Positions 63,918 to 64,000 of a stretch of DNA of 64,000 nt are shown here, in pieces. The notes below the pieces were generated by a model that did no database searches, was not told the origin of the DNA, and worked only from the letters and a program-made list of their open reading frames with translations. Position 1 is the first letter of the stretch. Each line of letters starts with the position of its first letter. The translations under genes and the position numbers were made by a program. Source of the DNA: Erythroxylum novogranatense (Eukaryota; Streptophyta; Magnoliopsida; Malpighiales; Erythroxylaceae); contig CM057229.1 in NCBI GenBank assembly GCA_029891385.1, forward strand, positions 2,666,001-2,730,000, in the 5' to 3' direction.

Positions 63918-64000
63918 TTCAATTCAATTCAATTCAATTCCAATCCAATTCAATTCAATTCAATTCAATTCAATCCAACCCAATCCAATCAAATTCAATT
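63918..64000. repeat. AATTC pentanucleotide repeat at the right window edge
   Basis: Runs of attcaattcaattc with caatcc variants continue to the last base, so the array extends beyond the window. Confidence 0.9.

Overview
This is nuclear DNA from a flowering plant, most likely a eudicot. The evidence is spliced genes with GT..AG introns, very AT-rich intergenic DNA, plant-type LTR retrotransposons with initiator-Met tRNA primer sites, and Mutator- and hAT-type DNA transposons. Five protein-coding loci look intact or nearly so, and one host gene is dead. The rest is transposon or transposon-derived DNA. I cannot name the species.

Layout. 1-12.8 kb: a decayed minus-strand Tat-lineage Ty3/gypsy element (gag, RT, two RNase H domains, integrase, a tandem-repeat 3' region, then an ORF antisense to pol). 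Its middle is replaced by a non-coding, chromovirus-like element with 2.8-kb LTRs (5830-11602). 15.2-17.1 kb: a plastid-type thioredoxin-fold gene (+). 19.4-20.6 kb: a serpin pseudogene (+). 21.9-24.8 kb: a nine-exon MAPKKK (MAPKKK5/YODA type, -). 27.2-28.7 kb: an organellar single-stranded-DNA-binding protein of the OSB family (+), convergent with a 14-exon NAT3-type nucleobase-ascorbate transporter (29.2-32.8 kb, -). 34.3-50.2 kb: a roughly 16-kb Mutator-like element (MULE). Its terminal inverted repeats (TIRs) are 2-2.7 kb and largely ATT/AAT. It contains a dead FAR1-type transposase, an Athila-like relic and an acquired fragment of a DEAH-box splicing helicase gene. 50.3-52.0 kb: an intact serpin (-), ending about 160 bp from the MULE. 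53-61 kb: nested debris, namely a LINE RNase H relic, a gypsy LTR+gag fragment split by a non-autonomous hAT-like element with an 8-bp target duplication, a copied segment of NAT intron 1, and a smaller MULE of the same TIR family. 60.8-64 kb: a decayed hAT transposase whose element runs off the window.

The host genes do not form a pathway. They are ordinary single-copy-type loci for organellar redox and DNA maintenance, MAPK signalling, purine or related solute transport, and protease inhibition. From memory, a serpin and an OSB gene are also neighbours in Arabidopsis, so part of this gene order may be ancestral.

The most unusual content is the MULE family: one large member with transposase and captured gene sequence, one smaller relative, and arms made of triplet repeats that have undergone local duplication. 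No similarity search could be run. Family names rest on recognised motifs and exon structures, and splice sites were placed by reading-frame continuity.
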